Shown here: positions 1-8,177 of the stretch, piece by piece | Numbering within the stretch: the first letter of the stretch is position 1 | Layout: the number at the start of each line of letters is the position of its first letter | Origin: Alphaproteobacteria bacterium | Lineage (GTDB): Bacteria > Pseudomonadota > Alphaproteobacteria > DSM-16000 > Inquilinaceae | NCBI GenBank assembly: GCA_028277405.1 | Contig: JANQGH010000009.1 | Span: forward strand, 62,001 to 126,000 | Direction of reading: 5' to 3' | Length of the DNA stretch: 64,000 nucleotides | The notes under the pieces: model-generated | Database searches by the model: none | Seen by the model: the letters and a program-made list of their open reading frames with translations, nothing else | Told to the model about the DNA's origin: nothing | Made by a program: the position numbers and the translations under genes

Positions 1-1
1 T

Positions 2-1213
2 GGCCTCCATACCCATGAGACCGGGCAATACGGGTTGCACCACGACCACCACCATTTCATGACCTTCGCCGATGTCGCGACCGCACCGGCGCTCTTGAAC
101 GAAAGCGGCTGGCATACGGGCATCATCGGCAAGGTCCATGTGGGGCCTGAGTCGGTCTATCCCTGGATCACCCGGGAAGAGAGCGCATCGCGCGACGTCG
201 CTTGGGTGGCCGAGCGCGCCCGCGCCTACTTCGCGGACCATCGCGCCGATGCCAAGCCGTTCTTCCTGACCATCGGCTTCATCGACCCTCACCGCGACGA
301 AACACGAGGCGGCTTCGGAAACGAGACCTTCGGCGCCGAGGACCCGGTGGTCTCGCCGGATACCGTTTCCGTGCCACCATTCCTGACCGATCTTCCCGAG
401 GTGCGGCACGAACTGGCCGATTACTACCGCTCCGTCCACCGCCTCGACCGCGGGGTGGGTTTGGTGCTGGACGCGCTGGCGGACGAGGGTCTGGCCGGCA
501 GCACGTTGGTCATGTTCCTCTCCGACAACGGCGCGCCGTTCCTTAACTCCAAAACCACGCTTTACGACGCGGGCGTGCATCTGCCGCTGATCATGCGCAG
601 GCCGGGGCAGAGGGCGGGCATTGCAAACCCCAATCTTGTCTCGTTCACCGACTTGCTGCCCACGTTTCTCAATCTGGCAGGCCGGGCCCCCGATAACAGC
701 CGGCGCAAGGGCCGATCGCTCCTGCCGATTCTGGAGCGGGAGATACTCCTACCCGACTGGGACCGTGTCTTCGGCTCCCATACGTTTCATGAAGTCACCA
801 ACTATTGGCCTACCCGCTTCTTGCGCACACCGCGCTACAAATACCATCGCAACATCGCGTGGCAGCTCGATTTCCCCTTCTCCGGCGATCTCTATGGCTC
901 GCTGTCTTGGGAGAGCATGCGCCGCCAGCGCCCGGCGCTGATCGGCAAACGGCCCATCGGCGACTATGTGCGCCGACCACCTGAGGAACTCTATGATTTG
1001 GATGAGGATCCGCTCGAAGTCATAAATCTCGTAGACGATCCTGGCCACGCTGAGCGGCTGGTTTCGTTCCGCACCGCGCTCGAAGCCTGGCAGCGTGAGA
1101 CCGACGACCCCTGGCTGTTCCGCGACGGCGTTTCGGTCCGGGCCGTGCGCCATCATATGGCCAATGGCCTGACGCTGCCCGAGCGCTTCGATTTCGATCC
1201 CGAGAATCCGTGA
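2..1213 (+). CDS. Sulfatase (alkaline-phosphatase superfamily), 5'-truncated by window edge
   Basis: The reading frame is open to the left edge, so this is the C-terminal 403 residues of a larger protein. Just inside the edge it reads GLHTHETGQYGLHH, the stretch that in sulfatases follows the C/S-x-P-x-R active-site motif; that motif lies off-window. Further sulfatase landmarks are GKVHVG (about nt 130), SDNGAP (about nt 521), where the DN pair supplies metal ligands in this family, and KTTLYDAGVHLPL (about nt 550). The C-terminal PPEELYDLDEDPLE segment is the usual tail motif. The overall pattern is closest to heparan N-sulfatase-like and other bacterial sulfatases that hydrolyse sulfate esters or sulfamates. 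The substrate cannot be told, and whether the missing catalytic residue is Cys or Ser is unknown. Confidence 0.88.
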   Translation, partial: GLHTHETGQYGLHHDHHHFMTFADVATAPALLNESGWHTGIIGKVHVGPESVYPWITREESASRDVAWVAERARAYFADHRADAKPFFLTIGFIDPHRDETRGGFGNETFGAEDPVVSPDTVSVPPFLTDLPEVRHELADYYRSVHRLDRGVGLVLDALADEGLAGSTLVMFLSDNGAPFLNSKTTLYDAGVHLPLIMRRPGQRAGIANPNLVSFTDLLPTFLNLAGRAPDNSRRKGRSLLPILEREILLPDWDRVFGSHTFHEVTNYWPTRFLRTPRYKYHRNIAWQLDFPFSGDLYGSLSWESMRRQRPALIGKRPIGDYVRRPPEELYDLDEDPLEVINLVDDPGHAERLVSFRTALEAWQRETDDPWLFRDGVSVRAVRHHMANGLTLPERFDFDPENP

Positions 1214-1312
1214 CACTGCGTTCGGATTGCCATTAGGGGATTGCAGGCCAAACCGGACCTGTCAGAGCGGCGGGCCTGCCGGATTGTTGGCGCGGATCGT
1301 ACGATAATCCTC

Positions 1313-1374
1313 TATCGATCGCTCCGGCGCGATGATGGGGCGCTGCGTGGCCGCCTGTGTGAGCTGGCCAACGA
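1313..1374 (+). mobile_element. IS3-family transposase (OrfB) remnant, left copy
   Basis: About 60 bp translate in frame as YRSLRRDDGALRGRLCELAN. This is the same transposase segment that begins the larger OrfB fragment on the other side of the HlyD gene piece. The 44 bp at 1331-1374 match 2147-2190 with about six differences, so the two are diverged direct copies. Homology stops abruptly at about 1374, six bases before the end of the HlyD frame on the opposite strand. It is debris with no coding capacity of its own. Confidence 0.6.
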
Positions 1375-1379
1375 CGTCC

Positions 1380-2138
1380 TCAACTCTCGCGAAAAGCCCG
1401 GTTGAAGGATGAGATGAATGGGCTGAGCAGGTAGTCGATCACCGTTCTGGCGTCGGTGGTGATGAACACCTCCGCCGGCATGCCGGGGCGGAGCTCGACG
1501 TCGGGCGGAAGGGACTCCAGCGCCTCGGTCGCGACGCTGATGCGGGCGGCGTAGTAGGGGATGCGGGTCTGCTCGTCGGCCATGCTGTCGGCTGAGAGCG
1601 CCACGACCTCGCCGTCGAGCGGCTGTAGGTTGCGTTGTGGATAGGCGGACAGGTGAATACGGGCGGGCTGGCCGAGGGCCACCGTGTCGATGTCGGTGAC
1701 GGCGATCTGGGCCTCGATCAGCAGGGCCTCGTTCAAGGGCACGATGTCGAGGATCGGTTCGCCGGGTGAGATCACGCCGCCTGAGGTGCGGACCCTGAGG
1801 CCGACGATCGTGCCGCCGATCGGGGCGGGGATGATGGTTCGGGCCAGCACGTCGGCGCTGGCGGCGAGTTGGTCTTCGATCTGCGCCCGTTCGGCCTGGA
1901 CCTGGAGGAGCTGGTCGCTGACGGCCTGCAGGTGCTCGGTTTCCAGATTGACCAGTTCCAGCTCGGTCTCGCCGATGCGCTCCTCCGCCGTCGCGATGGC
2001 GGCGACGTTGGCGGCACGGGCGCCTTCCAGCTCCGCCATGGCGCGCTGTAGCGCGAGCAGTCTGGGCAGGCGCTCCAGGCCCCGCTCCAGCAAGGTCTCG
2101 ACATTCTCAATCTCTTGGCCGATTAGCTCGACCATCGC
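1380..2138 (-). pseudogene. HlyD-family type I secretion membrane-fusion protein, C-terminal fragment
   Basis: The frame encodes about 250 residues of a HlyD-type periplasmic adaptor of type I secretion systems. An alpha-hairpin coiled-coil part (VELIGQEIENVETLLERGL and following) leads into the lipoyl/beta-barrel part (RTIIPAPIGGTIVGLRV, GEPILDIVP). The tail LRPGMPAEVFITTDART, then LLSPFISSFNRAFRES, is the normal C-terminus of the family. The N-terminus with its membrane anchor is missing. The frame stays open upstream only because it runs antisense through IS3 transposase sequence, from about 2140. No ABC transporter or TolC partner is present in the window. The gene is therefore a disrupted remnant, probably cut by the IS3 element or by recombination between its copies. 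Confidence 0.8.
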
Positions 2139-2140
2139 GC

Positions 2141-2947
2141 CGGCCCGACGACGGGGCGCTGCGCGGCCGGCTGCGCGAGCTGGCCAACGAGCGCCGTCGG
2201 TTCGGCTATCGCCGCCTGTTCGTGCTGCTGCGCCGCGAGGGCGAGCGCTCGGGTCTGAACCGCATCTATCGGCTCTACCGCGAGGAAGGTCTTGCGGTAC
2301 GCAAGCGCCGGGCTCGACGCAAAGCTGTCGGTAGCCGCACGCCGATCCTGGTTGATGCAAGGCCCAACGCCCGCTGGTCGCTGGACTTCGTCCACGACCA
2401 GTTAAGCTGCGGGCGCCGGTTTAGGATCCTGAACATCGTCGACGACGTCACGCGCGAATGTCTGGGCGCCATTCCCGATCTGTCGATCTCCGGCCGGCGG
2501 GTCGCGCGGGAACTGAGCCGGATCGTCGAGCGGCGCGGCAAGCCGGGCGTGATCGTCTCCGACCACGGCACCGAGCTAACCTCAAACGCCATCCTGGCCT
2601 GGTGTGCCGAGCGCGACATCCACTGGCACTACATCCAACCTGGCAAGCCGATGCAAAACGCCTTCGTCGAGAGTTTCAACGGTCGCATGCGTGACGAGCT
2701 CTTGAACGAGACCCTGTTCCAAGGTCTGGATCACGCCCGCGCGGCGATCGAAGAATGGGTCGACGATTTCAATACCGAGAGGCCACACTCCGCAATCGGC
2801 TACCAAACACCCGCGGCCTTCGCCGAGCACCTGACCACCGCAAGCAACCGCTCCGCTGCACGATTTGATGGTTCCGCGCAGCGGTTGCCTGCTCACACCC
2901 CGCCACATGGCGTAACAACCCAAAGGACTCTAGTCCCAACCGGATGA
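2141..2947 (+). mobile_element. IS3-family transposase OrfB, 5'-truncated
   Basis: The frame is open from the junction at about 2141 (RPDDGALRGRLRELANERRR, then FGYRRLFVLLRREG) and carries the integrase core of IS3-family OrfB. The DDE motif is visible: D in WSLDFVHDQ, D in SDHGTELTS and E in NAFVESFNGRMRDELLNE. The following NTERPHSAIGYQTPAAFAEH is the characteristic tail. OrfA and the first part of OrfB, including the start, are missing, so it cannot encode a complete transposase. A short second remnant of the same region lies at 1313-1374. The element marks the left boundary of the defence island. Confidence 0.85.
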
Positions 2948-3082
2948 AAGATCAGTAGCAGGTCAGTAGGCGTATGAATTAGGGGCGCGAACGGCCATCC
3001 AGCACGCATTTTTCGTTCAGGTTGCGGTGATGGACGCGAGTGCTATCTTGGCTCTCGCGGGAAAAAAGGGGTGCTCAATAGT

Positions 3083-5422
3083 ATGGCGTTCAAGATTACT
3101 GCGCGAACATTGCTGGAATTAGGCGGCGAATTAATTGGATCAGACGCAGTTGCCCTTTACGAACTCGCTAAGAATTCTGTCGACGCCCGCTCACCGGTTG
3201 TCCGTATCAGGGTGCAATCGGTGTTACTTTATTCCCGTTATCTGCATGCTCTCGATCTCATCGACGACGGTGAGATGCCGTTGGCTGAAATCCGTGACAA
3301 CATCGAACAGTGGATTGTGTCCGATGCGCCGTCAGGTGCGGCACGCCCATTGCTCCATACCCTTACCGCGGCAAAAGACGCTGACGAATTTAGACGTCTG
3401 CTGACCGAAGGCTACAGGGATATCAACTTCGTAGAGGTGTCTGACGACGGCGAAGGGATGTCGTTTCGCGATCTCGAAGACGTATTTCTTACAATTGGAA
3501 CGCGATCGCGGCGTGAGGAAAAGAGAACTTGGGATGATCACGGCGAAGACCCCTCTCGTCCGCTTCTGGGCGATAAGGGCGTGGGCAGGCTTTCCGCCAT
3601 GCGACTTGGGGATCATCTGTTGGTGAGAACCACCAAGGCCGGTGTACCGCGATGGAATGACCTTAGGATAGATTGGACGAGGTTCAGCCACGACTCTGAC
3701 GCATTGCTGGAAGAAGTGACGGTTGCACCGGAACGCGGCCCCCGAAAGGACGACCCGGACACACAAGGGACCACCATTCGTGTTTCCCAGTTGAAGGGTG
3801 ATTGGACGCGAGCGAAGTTTGGCGAGATGTTGAACTCAGAATTCTCGCGCATGGTTGACCCTTTCGACCGCCGCCGTGGTAATCGCCTTTTTCGCATCAC
3901 GTACAATGACCAACATGTAACGTTGCCTCAAATCCCGCAACGGCTGTTTGATCTGGCACATGCGAAAGTCTCTGCGAAATTCGACTATCTACCGAATTGT
4001 CAAGCCCAACTTGTCATTGAAATGGAGTACCGGCTCAGCACGCACAAAAAGCTGGTGGTGACTTTACCGGAAGTGCAGCTCGTCTCTGTAACGCAATCAC
4101 GTTCGACGCGTGTCCTTCGTCGTCTCGGCCCGTTCAAAGTAGAGTTCCTGTGGTTCAATAGGCTCTTCCTTACCGCAGTCGAAGGCCTCGGGACGAGGTC
4201 CGATGTGCAGGCCATGGTCAGACAGTGGGCGGGCGGGCTCATGGTCTTCCGCAGCGGCTTTCGTATCAATCCTTACGGTGGTGGCGATGATGATTGGCTG
4301 CATCTTGACAAGCGAGCATTTGGACGCCGTGGCTACAAGCTAAATCGCCAACAGATCATAGGGCGCGTGAACCTCAGCTGGCGGAACCACCGCCTGGTCG
4401 AACAGACTAATCGCGAGGGCCTGGTCGACAACGAGTACAAGGAGGCCTTGGTCAGCATCCTTCAGAAGATACTCGAGGATTTCAAGACCTTCAGCGAGGA
4501 CATCGAGAAAGAACTCAGGCAAGAAGATCTTACTTCAGTTGATATTTTGAAGGCGCGCGTTGCCAAATCCAAGACCGAGATTCAGCAGCGTATCCGAGAA
4601 ATTGCCGTCGACGCGCCGGAACAAGCAGGTCCGCTCACGGAAGTTGAGCGTCTGGTGAAGGCCCTGGCATCGCAGATCGACGATGTCGACGCGATCATTG
4701 ATGATTACAAAGACGAACGTCGAAAGTTCGTTCACCTGGCCGGCCTAGGCCTAATGGTGGAATTGATTTTACATGAGCTTGGGCGGAGCAGCGGTAGCAC
4801 ACTCAGCACGCTCGAAGGCGTTGATAAGACCCAGCTTGCCGGAAAGCTTCCGGCTGTTTTCCAGACGCTCGAGAGTCAGCTGCGAACGCTGCAGAAGCGT
4901 ATTGAAACACTGGATCCGTTAAGCACCGCACGACGGCAAACCAAGGAAAGCTTTACCGTTGAGGGGTTGGTTCAAGAAATCGTCGATGCGAGAGACGCGC
5001 AAGCCGGGCGGCACAAGATTCTAATCACGATTGACAGCACTTCAAAGCAGTCGTGGCGAATTAAAGCGGTACGCGGAATGCTGATTCAGATCTTGGAAAA
5101 CCTCCTCTCGAATTCCTTTTACTGGTTGAAGCAGCAAGCAGTGATTGAACCTGACTTCAAGCCGCGCATCCACATTGAGATTGATAAATCTGGGAGCCTC
5201 ATCAAAATCTCTGACAACGGTCCTGGAATTGACGCGTCCGAGGCCGAGGAGATATTTAAGCCGTTCGTCTCAGCCAAACCCCCCGGCCAAGGCAACGGCT
5301 TGGGACTCTATATCGCTCGTGAGTTGGCCGAGTATCACAATTGGACGCTCAATCTCGTCGGCCCGCCCGGAGAGAAGGTCTGGCGGCGCTTCTCTCTGGA
5401 CCTCAGCGGGAAACCCAAATGA
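3083..5422 (+). CDS. Protein with two GHKL ATPase modules (Hsp90-like N-terminus, histidine-kinase-like C-terminus)
   Basis: This is a 779-residue protein. An N-terminal GHKL ATPase module has an N-box ELAKNSVDA (Asn31), a G1 box DDGEGM (from residue 121) and a glycine loop GDKGVGRL (from residue 163). After a long middle region with predicted helices there is a second, histidine-kinase-like module. Its parts are an H-box-like ILHELGR (His564), an N-box ENLLSNSF (about 672), G1 SDNGPGID (about 709) and G2 GNGLGLYIARELAEYH. ATG 3083 is preferred over GTG 3071 because MAFKITARTLLELGGELI is the usual start of such ATPases and an AAGGGG stands about 11 bases upstream. The stop overlaps the next start (ATGA), and that next gene carries a receiver domain, so phosphotransfer from His564 is a reasonable inference. 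Its local base composition looks less GC-rich than the core genes. The exact function is unknown; a role in defence is inferred from context. Confidence 0.75.
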   Translation: MAFKITARTLLELGGELIGSDAVALYELAKNSVDARSPVVRIRVQSVLLYSRYLHALDLIDDGEMPLAEIRDNIEQWIVSDAPSGAARPLLHTLTAAKDADEFRRLLTEGYRDINFVEVSDDGEGMSFRDLEDVFLTIGTRSRREEKRTWDDHGEDPSRPLLGDKGVGRLSAMRLGDHLLVRTTKAGVPRWNDLRIDWTRFSHDSDALLEEVTVAPERGPRKDDPDTQGTTIRVSQLKGDWTRAKFGEMLNSEFSRMVDPFDRRRGNRLFRITYNDQHVTLPQIPQRLFDLAHAKVSAKFDYLPNCQAQLVIEMEYRLSTHKKLVVTLPEVQLVSVTQSRSTRVLRRLGPFKVEFLWFNRLFLTAVEGLGTRSDVQAMVRQWAGGLMVFRSGFRINPYGGGDDDWLHLDKRAFGRRGYKLNRQQIIGRVNLSWRNHRLVEQTNREGLVDNEYKEALVSILQKILEDFKTFSEDIEKELRQEDLTSVDILKARVAKSKTEIQQRIREIAVDAPEQAGPLTEVERLVKALASQIDDVDAIIDDYKDERRKFVHLAGLGLMVELILHELGRSSGSTLSTLEGVDKTQLAGKLPAVFQTLESQLRTLQKRIETLDPLSTARRQTKESFTVEGLVQEIVDARDAQAGRHKILITIDSTSKQSWRIKAVRGMLIQILENLLSNSFYWLKQQAVIEPDFKPRIHIEIDKSGSLIKISDNGPGIDASEAEEIFKPFVSAKPPGQGNGLGLYIARELAEYHNWTLNLVGPPGEKVWRRFSLDLSGKPK

Positions 5423-7350
5423 GCGAGAATCTTGATTTGGCCGCGAAGGTCGGCGGCGTGGAGTTGCTGGCGATCGTCGACGACGCCTACGATCCTCCCC
5501 GCGGTGAAGAAATCTCCGAAGATGCGTTCAATCGTTTTGTCCAATCGGTCGAGGATGAGCCGGAGCGGATGGCTGCGCTCGAAACCGCCAGTGAGTTCGG
5601 AGAGAACGATCTAGAAGACTGGGAGACATTCGCCGGCAAAGCGGAACTGATCGATCGTCTTTGGAACCTGAACGTAGGTGTGGCTACACACACTGCGATG
5701 ACTGATGGGGTGAGACAGAGTTTGGACATTCTGTTCTCGGACGTCAGTCAGGACCGGGTCAGCAAGTTGCAGCAGTTGAAGCCGCTCGAAAAGCTCCTTG
5801 CAAAGACCAAGGTACGCGTCATGAAGCTAGGCGCCGACCCCGAGCCCAGCGTGGTGGCCAAGGCGAATGTTGTCTTCCTGGACCTTTTCCTTTCTGCAGA
5901 TGTACCGCCCACTCTGATTGCCGGAGCAACTTCACGAACTGTTCTGGATAGGGCGCGGGAGCGTGCGGAGCGTTATCTGGACGACGTCAGACAGGAAACG
6001 GCGGATGACATAGCAGCGATCCCCCCGGCGTTCATACTGATTTCGTCGGTCGGAACACGGCAGATTGCGAAGAACTTCCGTAAACGGACATCGCAAACGG
6101 CCTCTCGCTTTCGTTTTGTGCAGAAGCAAGCCTTGGAGCGAGAAGATCCGCAGGATCTGCTCGCCATCGCTGAAATTCTTCGAACTTGTCGGGCCAGCGC
6201 ACTCTTTGAACCACTGCGGAAGGCGCTACCGTCGGTCATTGAAGAAGCCCATAAGTGGGTCGAAGAAAGGCTTATTGATCTCGATATCGCAGACTTCGCG
6301 CGATTGTATGAACTAAGCCTCCAGTCCGAAGGGCAGCCCATCGAAGACTACGTTAAAGAGGTGGTTGCGGGCGCTGTCGCTGAGCGCATCATGTGCTCGT
6401 TTTCCAGCCTCACGCCGACCAAAGACAGACCCAACCCCTTTGCCGATGTCCCTAGCCGCTTCATTGAAGCCCCATCCAATGCGATGGCGGAGTTGTATAG
6501 CGCAACACGCATGACAACAGACCGAGGTTATCGCGGACCTGACGATAGTTTGCCTGTTTCTGGCGATCTGTTCCTCGAGGGCGTATTGCCGAAACGACCT
6601 AGTACATCCCTAGTTGGCCGGACCGTGAGCGCCGTGATGACGCCAATCTGTGACCTGATGAGTAGAAACGGCGAGGAGCCCGCTGCAACATCAGTGTTGA
6701 TGCTCCAAGGTACTTTGTGCCCCACCTATCACAGGCATAAGCTCGATCCTCAGATCGTTATTGTTAATCAACGATTCTACGAGGTGGATTGGGGAATGAA
6801 ACATCCCCAAGCTCTTCCCTTAAAGGAACTTAGAAAGCATGTTCGCACAAAAAAGAGGACTTGGCTCGGGAGGTTGAAAGCAGAACACTTTCTCGCTCTC
6901 CAATCAGAATATCTTGCCTCTTTTTCCAGGGTTGGTCTCTTGAAGGTGCCTGCACTTATAGAGCCCTTGTCAGGGAAAATCTGTGTCAGAGAGGCCGGAA
7001 ATATTATTGATCTAGATGAAGGGTTTAACTTCAAGAGCGGCTTTGCTTTTCAGTCTCCGCTGCGAGGGACGGCTGCCTCCAAACAGCCAGTATTTTTTTC
7101 GGGGGCATTCCTCGAATACTTCCGGGAAATCCTGCAACTGACGGCCGGTTCAAACGACCGGCATAACGAGACCCAAGCCAAAGCCCAAGGGCTCTTGGAG
7201 CGCATGGATCAACTCATGAAGATGGCCACCCGTCAGAACCCCGCTTCTCACGGAATAGATAATTACCTGAAAGTCGCACTTCTTGGTCAACGTGGAGCCG
7301 ACATTCCGGCTTCTCCGAACCACGTAATCCTTGTGGTACTGAAATCCTAG
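5419..7350 (+). CDS. Large protein with N-terminal receiver-like domain, partner of the GHKL protein
   Basis: This is a 644-residue protein starting at the ATG that overlaps the upstream stop by 4 bp, so the two are translationally coupled. The N-terminus resembles a response-regulator receiver: LLAIVDDAYD supplies an acidic pair (Asp21-Asp22), and VVFLDLFLSAD places a candidate phospho-acceptor at Asp155. The spacing is much longer than in a normal receiver (D at about 55), so the fold has a large insertion. The remaining 480 residues match no family that I recognise, and no helix-turn-helix or nuclease motif is evident. The gene is convergent with the phosphorothioation operon, with only 26 bp between the two stops. 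A two-component-like sensor/effector role is inferred, not shown. Confidence 0.65.
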   Translation: MSENLDLAAKVGGVELLAIVDDAYDPPRGEEISEDAFNRFVQSVEDEPERMAALETASEFGENDLEDWETFAGKAELIDRLWNLNVGVATHTAMTDGVRQSLDILFSDVSQDRVSKLQQLKPLEKLLAKTKVRVMKLGADPEPSVVAKANVVFLDLFLSADVPPTLIAGATSRTVLDRARERAERYLDDVRQETADDIAAIPPAFILISSVGTRQIAKNFRKRTSQTASRFRFVQKQALEREDPQDLLAIAEILRTCRASALFEPLRKALPSVIEEAHKWVEERLIDLDIADFARLYELSLQSEGQPIEDYVKEVVAGAVAERIMCSFSSLTPTKDRPNPFADVPSRFIEAPSNAMAELYSATRMTTDRGYRGPDDSLPVSGDLFLEGVLPKRPSTSLVGRTVSAVMTPICDLMSRNGEEPAATSVLMLQGTLCPTYHRHKLDPQIVIVNQRFYEVDWGMKHPQALPLKELRKHVRTKKRTWLGRLKAEHFLALQSEYLASFSRVGLLKVPALIEPLSGKICVREAGNIIDLDEGFNFKSGFAFQSPLRGTAASKQPVFFSGAFLEYFREILQLTAGSNDRHNETQAKAQGLLERMDQLMKMATRQNPASHGIDNYLKVALLGQRGADIPASPNHVILVVLKS

Positions 7351-7376
7351 TTTTTAGGTGCGGTCCTTGGTCTAGC

Positions 7377-8177
7377 CTAAAGACTGCAGATGAGGCAGCC
7401 TTCGGGCTCATCTTCCTCGGGGTCAGTACCAGCCAATACAGCAGACAGCGGCAGGTTCTCTCGTCGAGCCACGCGTCGTTTTCTCGCAGTTTCCCAATTG
7501 CGCTCGATCTGCTCCATACGATCTGGTTGTCCGAGTTCTGTGAGGGACTCGCCGCTACACCAAGTGAAATTCTGGCTAACAACGGCGCTCCTCGCCTCGT
7601 ATTGTTTTGCCCGTTCAAAGAGGTCTGGGTGTTGCCTTTTCAACCGGACCCACTCGATTTTTTGCTGATAGAAGCAGAAGTAGCAGCCAGATCTTGATCG
7701 TCCCCACTTCATATAAGGGGGAAGACCAAGTCCGCTGTCTTCCAGAATCCGGATGATATCGGCCCGTACCAGCCCGTCTTCAATGAAAGGATAGACAGCA
7801 GTGATGTTCGGCTTTGTGCTGATATAGCCAGTGCGCTTCTCATCCGCACGCAGGCCTACATAGTTGATCGTGGGGTCGTCGCCGATGTAGGTCTCAAACG
7901 GCTTCAGCTTGAGCATTTTCGTACACCAACGACGGTGGTTCGAAGGTAACATGTCACCATACACGGAGAGCCAGTGCTCAAAAGGATCCTCCGGCGTCGT
8001 CCGGGTTACCGGGCGCCCGAGAATGCTCTCCAGCCGAGCCATGTAGTCATATGTCTCAGGCAGCTCTTTGCCCGTATCATGAAAGACATACTCCATCTCT
8101 GGCACGCGGTCGCGCAGATAGACGGCGAGCGCAGCGCTGTCCTTGCCGCCGGAAAGGCTAAGTACATGGCGCGTCAT
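7377..8177 (-). CDS. sspD: SspD-like PAPS-reductase-family ATP pyrophosphatase (phosphorothioation)
   Basis: This 266-residue protein starts MTRHVLSLSGGKDS, with the PP-loop SGGKDS at residues 9-14 that binds ATP in PAPS reductase and DndC/SspD enzymes. Four internal cysteines (Cys85, Cys165, Cys168, Cys207) could hold a metal or Fe-S centre; a CxxC pair (Cys261, Cys264) closes the protein. In phosphorothioation systems this enzyme is thought to activate the DNA backbone before sulfur insertion. It is the last gene of the four-gene operon, and its ATG overlaps the ATPase stop by 4 bp. An assimilatory sulfate reduction role (CysH) is unlikely because no cys genes are nearby and the neighbours fit DNA modification. 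Confidence 0.85.
   Translation of the reverse strand: MTRHVLSLSGGKDSAALAVYLRDRVPEMEYVFHDTGKELPETYDYMARLESILGRPVTRTTPEDPFEHWLSVYGDMLPSNHRRWCTKMLKLKPFETYIGDDPTINYVGLRADEKRTGYISTKPNITAVYPFIEDGLVRADIIRILEDSGLGLPPYMKWGRSRSGCYFCFYQQKIEWVRLKRQHPDLFERAKQYEARSAVVSQNFTWCSGESLTELGQPDRMEQIERNWETARKRRVARRENLPLSAVLAGTDPEEDEPEGCLICSL

Noticed and set aside
7328..7378. Short inverted repeat between the convergent receiver and sspD genes as a terminator
   Set aside because: The arms are only about six bases with a long loop and no clear T-run after the stem.
7377..8177. PAPS-reductase-like gene as assimilatory cysH
   Set aside because: No other sulfate assimilation gene is nearby, and the gene is coupled to the desulfurase/DUF4007/ATPase operon.
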